64,000 nucleotides of DNA from Henriciella sp. Lineage in GTDB: Bacteria; Pseudomonadota; Alphaproteobacteria; Caulobacterales; Hyphomonadaceae. Positions within the stretch are counted from its first letter, which is position 1. Each line of letters starts with the position of its first letter. The translations under genes were made by a program, and so were the position numbers. The notes beneath the pieces are model-generated. The model made no database searches. It saw only the letters and a program-made list of their open reading frames with translations, and was not told where the DNA came from. Where the stretch lies: contig NZ_JAPYPG010000001.1 of the NCBI RefSeq assembly GCF_029937755.1, forward strand, positions 620,001 to 684,000, read 5' to 3'. This document shows, piece after piece, positions 24,758 to 32,024 of this stretch.

Positions 24758-25294
24758 TCACCCCAACGGATAATCCGCCACCGGCTCGTACACACTCTTC
24801 TTCCCGTCCCGTCCGATGCTCTCGAAGAGATGGAAGCGGTCGGCCGTCCACGGGCCGGCGCGAAGGACCTGCCATCGTTCCGACCAGGCCATCGCCGCCT
24901 CCAGCGGGGTGTTGCTGAGATAGGCGAGGGTGATGTGCGGCTTGAAGGGCCGGTCATCCTTGTCGAGCCCCATACGCGCGGAAATCTTGCGGCAGGCCAG
25001 GGCCAGGCTTTCAAGTTCCGGCGTGCGCTTCACCGTGGCGAAGACGGCATGCGGCTCCTTACGCCCAAACCAGCCGACGCCTTCAATCTCGAGGTCGAGC
25101 TGCGGGCAGGCGATTTCGCCGATCTCCTCGTCGAGCATCTCGGCGACCGGCTCCTTCATGTCCCCGAAATAGGCCAAGGTCACGTGAAAGTGATGGCGCT
25201 CGCGCCACCGCGCACCGTCGAGACCCGTCTGGAGAGGCTCCAGGCGGTCAATGATGGCATCGGGAACGGGGAGGGCAGCGAACAGTCTGATCAT
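24758..25294 (-). CDS. thpR: RNA 2',3'-cyclic phosphodiesterase ThpR (2H superfamily)
   Basis: This 178-residue protein has the two HxTx motifs of 2H phosphoesterases: HVTL (His37, Thr39) and HITL (His120, Thr122). The opening 'MIRLFAALPVPDAIIDRL' and 'SARMGLDKDDRPFKPHITLA' are typical of ThpR/LigT. It opens 2',3'-cyclic phosphates to 2'-phosphates and was first described as a 2'-5' RNA ligase. The gene lies downstream of the terminator that ends the DUF2853 transcript, so it has its own promoter. Confidence 0.93.
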   Translation of the reverse strand: MIRLFAALPVPDAIIDRLEPLQTGLDGARWRERHHFHVTLAYFGDMKEPVAEMLDEEIGEIACPQLDLEIEGVGWFGRKEPHAVFATVKRTPELESLALACRKISARMGLDKDDRPFKPHITLAYLSNTPLEAAMAWSERWQVLRAGPWTADRFHLFESIGRDGKKSVYEPVADYPLG

Positions 25295-25314
25295 GGGCCC
25301 AGCAGAGAACGAAA

Positions 25315-25339
25315 AAGCCCGGCCATCAAGACCGGGCTT
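25315..25339 (-). terminator. Rho-independent terminator of the DUF2853 gene
   Basis: On the minus strand AAGCCCGG (25339-25332) pairs with CCGGGCTT (25322-25315) around a 9-base loop, followed by TTTTTC. It lies between the DUF2853 stop and the thpR start. Confidence 0.8.
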
Positions 25340-25384
25340 GTCCAGCTTTTCTTGCGTCAGCCCCCCAGCAAGGCTGCCACATAC

Positions 25385-25717
25385 CTAGCCGGCGAGCTCG
25401 TCGAGCTTTCCGAAATTCTCAGCCAGCAGATAATAGAAAGTCACGCGAGACTTGTTGGAGCCTTCCGGCTTCATTTTCTCGCAAACCTTGCTCATGGCCG
25501 CGTCGATTTCGTCGTTCTTCTGGGCAAGGCCAAGCTTGCCGCGGCAGAACTTCTCGCGAATCCGCTGGAGCTCTCCCTCATCTGAACAGGAAACGAGCGA
25601 CGAATCGCGATTACGAAGTGCGATACCCAGATGGCCGACGATCTTCTCGGCAGCCTTCTGATTATATCCCTTTGCGTATTTTTTGATGTTGTCAGCGTAC
25701 GCCGATGCGTCAGCCAT
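25385..25717 (-). CDS. DUF2853 family protein
   Basis: This 110-residue protein begins 'ADASAYADNIKKYAKGYNQ', the usual start of DUF2853 (PF11015). It is mainly helical, with Cys in SCSDEGEL, KFCRGKLGL and KVCEKMKPEG, and ends 'RVTFYYLLAENFGKLDELAG'. It has no known function; structures of the family show small helical proteins. The start ATG 25717 follows AAGGGGA. A longer leader was rejected. It is a single-gene unit with its own terminator. Confidence 0.88.
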   Translation of the reverse strand: MADASAYADNIKKYAKGYNQKAAEKIVGHLGIALRNRDSSLVSCSDEGELQRIREKFCRGKLGLAQKNDEIDAAMSKVCEKMKPEGSNKSRVTFYYLLAENFGKLDELAG

Positions 25718-25813
25718 AGGTCTTCCCCTTTGAGTTGAACGTACGTCCCGCTGCTGCATTCTCCACAGCGAAGACATGCTGCTATCAGCCTCGAAGAAAG
25801 TCAAACCTACTTT

Positions 25814-26866
25814 TTACGGGCAAGGCGACGGTTGTTGCACATGAAGGGCATTTACATCGGCCTCCATTTCTTCCGTCCAGTTGAGCGAAAACCCGCGAAT
25901 ACACGTTTTCAACTGAACACTGTTAGTTGCCCCGATGATCGTGGACCCCATGAACGGCCGAGAATCGCAGAACTTGATCGCGAACTCGGTAGGATCGACG
26001 CCATATTTCGCGGCCAGGTCGAGATAGGCATTGATCGCGCCTTCGGCCGGCGGCGTTTCATAGCGCTGCAGACGGTCGAAAAGCTGCTTGCGCGAGCCTT
26101 CCGGCAGCGCGCCGTCGCGATATTTGCCTGTGAGATAGCCCTGGGCAAGCGGCGAATAGGCCAGCAGGCTCACCTTCTCGCGCACGCAGCACTCTTCAAG
26201 GTCCTGCTCAAAGGTTCGGTTGACGAGGTTGTAGGCGTTCTGGATCGACTGGATGCGCGGCAGGCCGCGCTTGTCACTCTCGGCGAGGAAGCGCATCACG
26301 CCATAGGCGGTTTCGTTGGACAGGCCGATATGGCGGATCCGGCCGGCTTTCACATGGCGGTCGAGGTGAGAGAGGATTTCCTCGAAGGGCTCATAGTCGA
26401 GCGCATAGAGGTCATGTTTCATGCGCCCACCGAACAGACCGACGGGACGGTCAGGCCAGTGCAGCTGATAGAGGTCGATATAATCGGTCTGCAGCCGCTT
26501 CAGGCTCTTTTCGACGGCCTCATCGACCTGCGCCTTGGTCTGGCGCGTCCATTCGAGGTCACCATCGCGCGTCCATGTCTGCTTCGAGCGGCCGCACATC
26601 TTCGAGGCAAGGATGATGTCCTTGCGCTTGCCTGTCTTCTGGAACCAGGTGCCGATGATCTTTTCCGTTGAGCCTTGGGTCTCCGGCTTCGGCGGGACGG
26701 CGTACATTTCGGCAGTGTCAAAGAAGTTGATGCCCTGTTCGACGGCATAGTCCATCTGGGCGTGACCTTCCTCCTCGGTGTTCTGCTGACCCCATGTCAT
26801 GGTGCCGAGACAGCAGGCGGTCACCTCAAGATCGGTGGTGCCCAGGCGGCGTTTCTGATCGTGCAT
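25814..26866 (-). CDS. Tas-like NADP(H)-dependent aldo-keto reductase
   Basis: The 350-residue enzyme is an aldo-keto reductase TIM barrel. Catalytic residues are visible: Asp and Tyr in 'FFDTAEMYAVPPKPETQG', Lys in 'ILASKMCG', and His in LYQLHWPDRP. The long loop VPPKPETQGSTEKIIG and 'YGVMRFLAESDKRGLPRI' closely match E. coli Tas, which I recall as having the VPP(R/K)PETQG motif. It should reduce carbonyl substrates with NADPH in the cytoplasm; the physiological substrate is unknown. It is divergent from the Bax-inhibitor-1 gene. Confidence 0.9.
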   Translation of the reverse strand: MHDQKRRLGTTDLEVTACCLGTMTWGQQNTEEEGHAQMDYAVEQGINFFDTAEMYAVPPKPETQGSTEKIIGTWFQKTGKRKDIILASKMCGRSKQTWTRDGDLEWTRQTKAQVDEAVEKSLKRLQTDYIDLYQLHWPDRPVGLFGGRMKHDLYALDYEPFEEILSHLDRHVKAGRIRHIGLSNETAYGVMRFLAESDKRGLPRIQSIQNAYNLVNRTFEQDLEECCVREKVSLLAYSPLAQGYLTGKYRDGALPEGSRKQLFDRLQRYETPPAEGAINAYLDLAAKYGVDPTEFAIKFCDSRPFMGSTIIGATNSVQLKTCIRGFSLNWTEEMEADVNALHVQQPSPCP

Positions 26867-26931
26867 AAGAAAATCCTATTTATTCAGGTGCCAAATAAAA
26901 TTGATCCGACTGCTTGGAGCAACCGGTTTTC

Positions 26932-26960
26932 CTTGAAGTGACGGGCAGTTTCGCCCATAT
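26932..26960 (+). promoter_or_regulatory. Sigma-32 (RpoH)-type promoter of the Bax-inhibitor-1 gene
   Basis: CTTGAA (26932-26937) and CCCATAT (26954-26960) are separated by 16 bases, matching the RpoH consensus very well. Transcription would start about 40 bases before ATG 27009. Confidence 0.65.
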
Positions 26961-26989
26961 TATCGACAATCGGCATGACCGTATGCCGG

Positions 26990-27003
26990 CCTTTCGAAAG
27001 AGG
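26990..27003 (+). promoter_or_regulatory. Hairpin covering the ribosome site of the Bax-inhibitor-1 gene
   Basis: CCTTT (26990-26994) can pair with AGAGG (26999-27003) around a CGAA loop, with one U-G pair. AGAGG is the ribosome binding site. A second leader hairpin CGGCAT/ATGCCG lies at 26971-26988. This could be a small RNA thermometer, but the stem is short. Confidence 0.35.
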
Positions 27004-27008
27004 GATAA

Positions 27009-27791
27009 ATGAACGATTTCAACTCATCTGTCGCCCGCGGCAGGTCTATGGATGCCAGCATCGACCAGGGCCTTCGGACCTTCATGCTCGGCGTCTATCA
27101 GAAACTGACCTACGGCATCGCGCTGTCCGGCGTGCTCGCCTTTGCGGCCGGCACCTGGGACCCGCTCACCCAACTCATCTTCGGCACGCCGCTTTATTAC
27201 GTCGTCGCCTTTGCCCCGATCGCGCTGATCTTCGGCTCGATGTTCTTCATGAAGAACCCGTCGCCGATGGGGTCTGCGATCCTGTACTGGGCGATCGTGA
27301 CGTTTGTCGGCCTCGGCCTCGGCGTCTATTTCTACATGGCGTCCAGCGGTATCAGCACGCAGACCGCCGGCGGCATTTCGCAGTCGCTGAACTATATGAC
27401 GATCGCCAAAGCGTTCTTCATCACGGCGTCCGCCTTCGGCGCGCTATCGCTGTGGGGCTATACGACCAAGCGTGATCTTTCGCCGATTGGCAGCTTTGCC
27501 ATCATGGCGATCTGGGCGCTGGTGGCTGTCTCGCTCGTCTACATGGTTCTCCCCATGATGGGCATTCTCCAGCCGTCCTCCGGTATGGAATGGATGATCT
27601 CCGGCGGTTTCGCCCTGCTCTCGGCCGTGCTGGTCGCGTGGCAGACCCAGGAACTGAAGGAGGGCTATTTCCAGCTCGCCCATGACGGCCGCAGCCTGGC
27701 CGTGATGACCAACTGGGGTGCGCTGAACTTCTTCATCATGTTCGTGAACATGTTCCGTTTCGTCCTGATGCTGCTCGCCTCGCGCGAATAA
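27009..27791 (+). CDS. Bax inhibitor-1/YccA family membrane protein
   Basis: This 260-residue protein has a soluble N-terminus of about 25 residues ('GRSMDASIDQGLRTFMLGVY', typical of BI-1 proteins) and about seven membrane helices. Conserved parts include YQKLTYGIALSGVLAF, SLNYMTIAKAFFITASAFG and the C-terminal NFFIMFVNMFRFVLML. The family includes E. coli YccA, a modulator of the membrane protease FtsH, and calcium-leak channels. A sigma-32-like promoter suggests membrane protein quality control after heat. A good terminator follows. Confidence 0.92.
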   Translation: MNDFNSSVARGRSMDASIDQGLRTFMLGVYQKLTYGIALSGVLAFAAGTWDPLTQLIFGTPLYYVVAFAPIALIFGSMFFMKNPSPMGSAILYWAIVTFVGLGLGVYFYMASSGISTQTAGGISQSLNYMTIAKAFFITASAFGALSLWGYTTKRDLSPIGSFAIMAIWALVAVSLVYMVLPMMGILQPSSGMEWMISGGFALLSAVLVAWQTQELKEGYFQLAHDGRSLAVMTNWGALNFFIMFVNMFRFVLMLLASRE

Positions 27792-27813
27792 CCAGACGAT
27801 CGCATACAATTCG

Positions 27814-27846
27814 AAAGCCCCGGTGCAGATGCGTCGGGGCTTTTTT
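27814..27846 (+). terminator. Rho-independent terminator of the Bax-inhibitor-1 gene
   Basis: AAAGCCCCG (27814-27822) pairs with CGGGGCTTT (27835-27843), followed by a run of six T (27841-27846). Confidence 0.88.
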
Positions 27847-27878
27847 CTTGACGCCTGCTGGCGGCGGTGACAGGCTTG

Positions 27879-27893
27879 GAACAGATCAGGAAC
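27879..27893. promoter_or_regulatory. LexA-type SOS box upstream of mmcB
   Basis: GAAC-agatcag-GAAC reads GTTC-N7-GTTC on the other strand, which is the alphaproteobacterial LexA box. It ends 21 bases before the mmcB start, a position suitable for repression. Confidence 0.65.
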
Positions 27894-27914
27894 TAACGGT
27901 TTGTGGAGGCGGTG

Positions 27915-28373
27915 ATGGCTGATGATCACCTCAACCCCTGTGCCAGCGATATCTGCCGCGGCGTGCTGAGGCTGTTTGCGGACCTCAACTTCGCCGGCGT
28001 CACGGAGATGACGCTCGCCAATGGCCGGCGCGCAGACATTGCCGCGGTCGGCCCGAAGGGTGAGATCACCATTGTGGAGGTCAAAAGCTCGGTGGCCGAC
28101 TTTCGCTCAGACGGCAAGTGGCCGGACTACCGCCCTTTTTGCGACCGCTTCTATTTCGCCGTCAGCCATGGCTTCCCGAAGGAGCTGATACCGGATGAGA
28201 CGGGCCTCATCGTTGCCGACGGGTTTGGTGGCGCGGTGCTGCGTGATCCGGACATTACCCCGCTTGCCGCGGCCCGCCGCAAGGCCATGACCCTGCGCTT
28301 TGCCCGTCTGGCCGCCAGCCGGCTGACGCTCGGCGTCGAACCGGTCGTTACAGACCCGCTCGCTCTCTCCTGA
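27915..28373 (+). CDS. mmcB: MmcB-family DNA repair protein
   Basis: This 152-residue protein carries a PD-(D/E)xK-like core: 'RRADIAAVGPKGEITIVEVKSS', followed by DYRPFCDRFYFAVSHGFP and ETGLIVADGFGGAVLRDP. This matches MmcB (formerly DUF1052). In Caulobacter, mmcB is one of two SOS-regulated genes shown to be involved in mitomycin C resistance, and it is a putative nuclease. The LexA-type box at 27879 fits that regulation. ATG 27915 follows GGAGG closely; upstream in-frame GTG codons are less likely. Confidence 0.9.
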   Translation: MADDHLNPCASDICRGVLRLFADLNFAGVTEMTLANGRRADIAAVGPKGEITIVEVKSSVADFRSDGKWPDYRPFCDRFYFAVSHGFPKELIPDETGLIVADGFGGAVLRDPDITPLAAARRKAMTLRFARLAASRLTLGVEPVVTDPLALS

Positions 28374-28422
28374 TGCCCGCCCCATCTGGACGCCTGCCCG
28401 CAAAATCCCTAGCTCAGGCCTC

Positions 28423-28968
28423 ATGAGCCTCGCTTATCCCCTTGCCCGGTCTGCTGACGAGGCGCTGAAAGGCGCCGCGCAGGCAGCCCGCACCCGCCAT
28501 GATGCGGAGGCCCTGTCCGGGGACACCCCCGTCCTGTCGCTGGAAACAGAATGGCTGAAGCCCGCCGCCGAAGAGGTCGATGCCCTGATCAAGCAGGCGG
28601 AATCCGGCGAGGCGAAGGGCTTCATCCAGGTCTATGAGGATGCCGACGAAAAACCGGTCCTTGCTGTCACCTACTGGAAGCTCGGCGAACCGGTCGCGAA
28701 AAAAGCCTCAAAACCCGCGCCAGCGCCGAAGCCGGAAAAACCCAGGGCCAAGACCAGAAAGAAGGAAAAGACGGAAGAGGATCACACCGACGACCTCTAC
28801 TTCCGCCATGGGCGCACACGGAAATCCCGGCGCAAGAAACACGTCGATCCGCGCCAGATGGACCTTTTCATCAGCCCCGATCAGCGCGGCTATGAGCACA
28901 AGGATCCGAACAATCCGAACACCATGCTCACCGATGAGGAAGGCGACGGCACGACCTTCGGCGGCTAG
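28423..28968 (+). CDS. Conserved hypothetical protein with a charged middle region
   Basis: The 181-residue protein has an N-terminal part (1-93) with mixed alpha/beta character and the segment 'GFIQVYEDADEKPVLAVTYWK', a strongly basic Lys/Pro/Ala region (94-120), and a C-terminal part with DDLYFRHGRTRKSRRKKHVDP and 'QMDLFISPDQRGYEHKDPNNP'. No family is recognised and no signal peptide or membrane segment is seen. It follows mmcB on the same strand after about 50 bases. The codon pattern is uniform with its neighbours, so I judge it real. Confidence 0.72.
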   Translation: MSLAYPLARSADEALKGAAQAARTRHDAEALSGDTPVLSLETEWLKPAAEEVDALIKQAESGEAKGFIQVYEDADEKPVLAVTYWKLGEPVAKKASKPAPAPKPEKPRAKTRKKEKTEEDHTDDLYFRHGRTRKSRRKKHVDPRQMDLFISPDQRGYEHKDPNNPNTMLTDEEGDGTTFGG

Positions 28969-28980
28969 ACCTGAAGTGCT

Positions 28981-29121
28981 CTAGAGCAGGTAGTGCGACA
29001 GCGTCGCGACGGCCGCCAGCGTCATCACGATCATGAAGATGCCGAGCAGCACCTTAAGCGCGGGCCGCTCGTCGAGCGGGACATCACGCCACCAGGACTG
29101 CAATGTGTTTCTCTCAGCCAT
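28981..29121 (-). CDS. Small 46-residue single-helix membrane protein
   Basis: This short frame encodes a polar N-terminus with WWRDVPLDERPALK and then one membrane helix (about 24-44), ending SHYLL. An upstream in-frame stop fixes the start at ATG 29121. No ribosome binding site is visible, so translation may be leaderless. The amphipathic start and clean helix support it being real, but the evidence is limited. Confidence 0.45.
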   Translation of the reverse strand: MAERNTLQSWWRDVPLDERPALKVLLGIFMIVMTLAAVATLSHYLL

Positions 29122-29157
29122 AGGTGGAGACTAGCAAATCGGCGGCCTGTCCTCAAA

Positions 29158-29682
29158 TTACGCTGGCTTGAAGGTCAGCGCGACACCGTTGTTGCAATAG
29201 CGCAAGCCGGTCGGCTTCGGCCCGTCATTGAAGACGTGGCCCTGATGGCCGAGACAGCGCGCACAGTGGTACTCGGTCCGCTGTATCCAGAGCTTGTTGT
29301 CCGGCTTCGTGGCGAGGTTGCCCTCGATAAAGGTCCAGAAACTCGGCCAGCCTGTCCCGCTCTTGTATTTCCACTCGGACTTGAAAAGCGGCAGGTCGCA
29401 CCCCTTGCAGTGGAAGGTGCCTTCACGGGTCTCGTCATTCAGTGGTGAGGTGAAGGCGCGCTCGGTATCTTCCTTGCGCAGCACCGCGAACGCCTCGGGA
29501 GAAAGCCGTTCGCGCCATTCGGCTTCGGTCAGCTCACGCCATTGGGTATCGGAATAGGTCGCTTCAGCGGCCTCTGCCTCCTCAGCCTGGCCTTTGCCAT
29601 TGGTGCAGGCAGCGACAATGGTGCCGGCCACACCGCCAAGCAGCACATTGCGCCTTGAAAGTCTGTCGATGAAACGTGTCAT
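29158..29682 (-). CDS. msrB: Peptide-methionine (R)-S-oxide reductase MsrB, exported by Tat as a lipoprotein
   Basis: The 174-residue protein reduces methionine-R-sulfoxide in proteins. The catalytic Cys163 lies in 'GLRYCNNGVAL'. The structural zinc cysteines are Cys92 and Cys95 (CKGC) and Cys140 and Cys143 (CARC). The N-terminus is unusual: a twin-arginine motif SRRNVLL (9-15) is followed by a hydrophobic stretch and a lipobox VAAC with Cys26. This predicts Tat export and lipid anchoring, so repair would take place in the periplasm. The reductant (a periplasmic electron donor) is not evident nearby. It is divergent from gapR. Confidence 0.92.
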   Translation of the reverse strand: MTRFIDRLSRRNVLLGGVAGTIVAACTNGKGQAEEAEAAEATYSDTQWRELTEAEWRERLSPEAFAVLRKEDTERAFTSPLNDETREGTFHCKGCDLPLFKSEWKYKSGTGWPSFWTFIEGNLATKPDNKLWIQRTEYHCARCLGHQGHVFNDGPKPTGLRYCNNGVALTFKPA

Positions 29683-29781
29683 GGGCCTGATATAGGCGGC
29701 GACTTTTCGGCGTCGACACACAAATGCGTGTGGAAATCTTGAGCTTTGCGCGAGCCACTCATGCAAAGCAGGGTCGCCAAG

Positions 29782-29814
29782 CGCGCGTCGAAACACTAGA
29801 ACCCCGCGCGTCGA
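29782..29814. repeat. Direct repeat in the gapR leader
   Basis: CGCGCGTCGA occurs at 29782-29791 and again at 29805-29814, a 23-base period (about two helical turns). It lies just upstream of the gapR start and could be a binding site. Confidence 0.3.
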
Positions 29815-29837
29815 CAAGGTTAACCGGAGCAAGCCCC

Positions 29838-30089
29838 ATGGAAGACGGAAAGCTGACAGATGCCGCACGCGAAAAGCTGCGTCTGACGGTCGAGCGCATA
29901 GAGCGCCTCGAAGAGGAAAAGAAGGAAGTCGCCGACCAGATTAAGGACGTCTATGCCGAGGCAAAGGCGATGGGCTATGACGCCAAGATCCTCCGTCAGG
30001 TCGTGAAGCTGCGCAAGCAGGACCGTGATGAGCGCCAGGAACAGGAAAGCCTGCTCGAAACCTACATGATCGCGCTCGGCGAAGTGTAA
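29838..30089 (+). CDS. gapR: GapR nucleoid-associated protein (DUF2312)
   Basis: This 83-residue, fully helical protein has the DUF2312 pattern '[37 protein letters not shown]', continuing into [16 protein letters not shown] (the pattern runs across residues 14-66). In Caulobacter, GapR is an essential dimeric/tetrameric protein that clamps overtwisted AT-rich DNA ahead of replication and transcription and stimulates topoisomerases. The ATG at 29838 follows a GGAGC site. A longer upstream frame is non-conserved and rejected. A large palindromic repeat follows the gene. Confidence 0.92.
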   Translation: MEDGKLTDAAREKLRLTVERIERLEEEKKEVADQIKDVYAEAKAMGYDAKILRQVVKLRKQDRDERQEQESLLETYMIALGEV

Positions 30090-30103
30090 TCAGTCGCCAG
30101 CAA

Positions 30104-30204
30104 GCCAATCGCCGCCCTCCCACCGAAAGGGGGGTCCATGGCAGCTGGGATGTGCGCTCTCGACCGCCATGGGTCCCGGATCAAGTCCGGAAGGGCGGAT
30201 TGGC
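30104..30204. repeat. 101-base imperfect palindromic intergenic repeat
   Basis: The outer arms GCCAATC-g-CCGCCCT (30104-30118) and AGGGCGG-ATTGGC (30192-30204) pair almost perfectly. Inside lie GGTCCATGGC (30133-30142) against GCCATGGGTCC (30166-30176), and a small hairpin CCGGA-TCAAG-TCCGG (30176-30190). The core CCCGGATCAAGTCCGG resembles a palindromic unit that is widespread between genes in alphaproteobacteria. It sits between convergent gapR and a FAD enzyme gene and may act as a terminator. Confidence 0.6.
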
Positions 30205-30226
30205 GCAATGTCCGAGCCCAGCGACC

Positions 30227-31441
30227 CTAATCCCCGCGCCAGTGCTCGGGCCGCGGCCCCAGCCCGATCGCCCGGGCTGGCAGCCGCCTGAGCATTGGAA
30301 CACGATCCAGCAGCTTGATGAGCCACGGCACGTCGAGCTCGCCTTCGGCATCGAGCGCCGGGAAGACCACGCGGTTGTGTGCGAAAACCTGCGCCGACTG
30401 GGTGATTTTCGCCGGCCATTCGCGGCGTTTCTGGACCGTTTTCAACATCGCCGACGGCACCGACCCGACCTGCAGGTTCTCTTCGAGGATACGGGCCGTC
30501 GCGATTGCATCCTGCAGCGCGAGATTGATGCCGACGCCACCAACCGGTGACATGGCGTGGGCGGCATCGCCAATCGCGAGAAAGCCTTTGCGCCACCAGC
30601 ATTCCAGCCGGCTGACCTGCACGTTGAGCGCCTTCACATCATCCAGGCTCGCAATTGCCATAGCCGCGTCTCCGAGGTGCGGGGCAAGATGCGCGATGCG
30701 CTTGCGGAACGCCTCGAGCCCCTGCTTGCGAACCATTTCCTCCGCGCCCTTGCGGATAACCAGCGCGCATTGCCAGTAATCGCCGCGATTGAGGGTGACC
30801 AGAAATCCACCCGCCTTCATGTAGCCCAGTGACTGGGTCTCGCCGTGATGGTCCTCGCGCGGCAGGCGGAACCAGAGCACGTCGATTGGCGCGCCCTTCT
30901 CGATGAGGTTCAGCCCGGCGGCCGGGCGAAGCGTCGAATCGCGGCCATCGCACGCCACGGTCAGCGGCGAATGGATTTCCAGCGTCCGGTCCCCGCGACT
31001 GGCCCAGACCCCGCACACCCGGCCCTCATCGACGAGCAGCTCATCGGCGCGGGTCTCCATCATCAGCGTGAAATTGGGAAACTTGCGGGCTTCATCGGCC
31101 AGGAAGTCGAGAAACTCCCACTGCGGCATGAAGGCGACGAATTTTGCGGCGACCGGCAGATGCGTGAAATCGACAATGTCGTAGGTGTCGCCGTTCAGGT
31201 GCAGTGCGATCTGTTCCGTCTTCTGGTGCGGGCGCTTCAGGAAGGCCTCCAGCAGGCCGAGTTCGTGAAGAACCTGCATCGTGGAGGGGTGGACCGTGTC
31301 ACCGCGGAAATCACGCAGGAAGTCGGCATGCTTTTCGAGGACGGTCACGTCTATGCCCTGGCGCGCCAGGAGGTAGCCAAGCATCATGCCCGCCGGCCCG
31401 CCCCCGGCGATGCAACAGCCCGTCTCGATACGCTCACTCAT
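30227..31441 (-). CDS. FAD-dependent aromatic hydroxylase-like monooxygenase
   Basis: This 404-residue flavoprotein has the p-hydroxybenzoate hydroxylase fold. The dinucleotide motif is 'CCIAGGGPAGMMLGYLLARQG', the middle motif is VACDGRDSTLR, and the second FAD motif is 'FLAIGDAAHAMSPVGGVGINLALQD'. Members of the family use NAD(P)H and O2 to hydroxylate rings or related substrates, including ubiquinone precursors. The substrate here is unknown; the sequence is not typical of UbiH, UbiF or UbiI. ATG 31441 has an AAGGAG 11 bases upstream. Confidence 0.87.
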   Translation of the reverse strand: MSERIETGCCIAGGGPAGMMLGYLLARQGIDVTVLEKHADFLRDFRGDTVHPSTMQVLHELGLLEAFLKRPHQKTEQIALHLNGDTYDIVDFTHLPVAAKFVAFMPQWEFLDFLADEARKFPNFTLMMETRADELLVDEGRVCGVWASRGDRTLEIHSPLTVACDGRDSTLRPAAGLNLIEKGAPIDVLWFRLPREDHHGETQSLGYMKAGGFLVTLNRGDYWQCALVIRKGAEEMVRKQGLEAFRKRIAHLAPHLGDAAMAIASLDDVKALNVQVSRLECWWRKGFLAIGDAAHAMSPVGGVGINLALQDAIATARILEENLQVGSVPSAMLKTVQKRREWPAKITQSAQVFAHNRVVFPALDAEGELDVPWLIKLLDRVPMLRRLPARAIGLGPRPEHWRGD

Positions 31442-31520
31442 GCCCGGCACCGCTCCTTCTGTCAGACGTGCAACGTGTTCCCTTTGTATTCCGTTCAAAC
31501 CTGACTAGATTTTCCGAACC

Positions 31521-32024
31521 ATGCCACGCGAGATCGACGAGCGGAAGAAAAGGAAGGCCCTGCGCAAATTGCGCAAGGCGGCCGATCTCGCTGCACGCGG
31601 CGAAGGCCCGCCACTTTCCGACTGGGAGAAGGAATTCCTCGAAGAGGTCGAAGAACGCATCGAGACCTATGGCTCGGCCTTTGCTGATCCGGAAAAAGGC
31701 AGCCTTGAGGACCCTATGTCGGCCCTGCAGACCCAGAAGCTCCGCGAAATCGACAAGAAGGCCCGTGGAAAGGGGGGTGGCTTCAAGCAGCGCAAGCCTC
31801 CCGGCGCGAAGAAGAAACCGGCCTACACCCCGCGTGTGCGCCAGATAGATGACGACATCGAGGCGGAGGCCCCGCCGCCGCCGAAGCCGGAACGCCCGCC
31901 GCTCGGTGTGATCCGTGGCAGCGATCTCGCGGACACACGCCCGGACGCTACTGAACCTGAGCCGCCGGAACCGAAAGCGCGGCCTGCCTTCCGGGTCATC
32001 AAGGGCGGCAAGGATGACGCCTGA
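31521..32024 (+). CDS. Conserved hypothetical protein, basic and helical
   Basis: The 167-residue protein has a charged helical N-terminal half ('KRKALRKLRKAADLAARGEG', LSDWEKEFLEEVEERIETYGSAF), a basic Gly/Lys/Pro-rich middle with KKARGKGGGFKQRKP, and an acidic Pro-rich tail ending RPAFRVIKGGKDDA. No membrane or signal segment is visible. Its stop overlaps the start of the ASCH gene by 11 bases, so the two are translated together. Function is unknown; the mixture of charges suggests RNA or ribosome association, which is only inference. Confidence 0.72.
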   Translation: MPREIDERKKRKALRKLRKAADLAARGEGPPLSDWEKEFLEEVEERIETYGSAFADPEKGSLEDPMSALQTQKLREIDKKARGKGGGFKQRKPPGAKKKPAYTPRVRQIDDDIEAEAPPPPKPERPPLGVIRGSDLADTRPDATEPEPPEPKARPAFRVIKGGKDDA

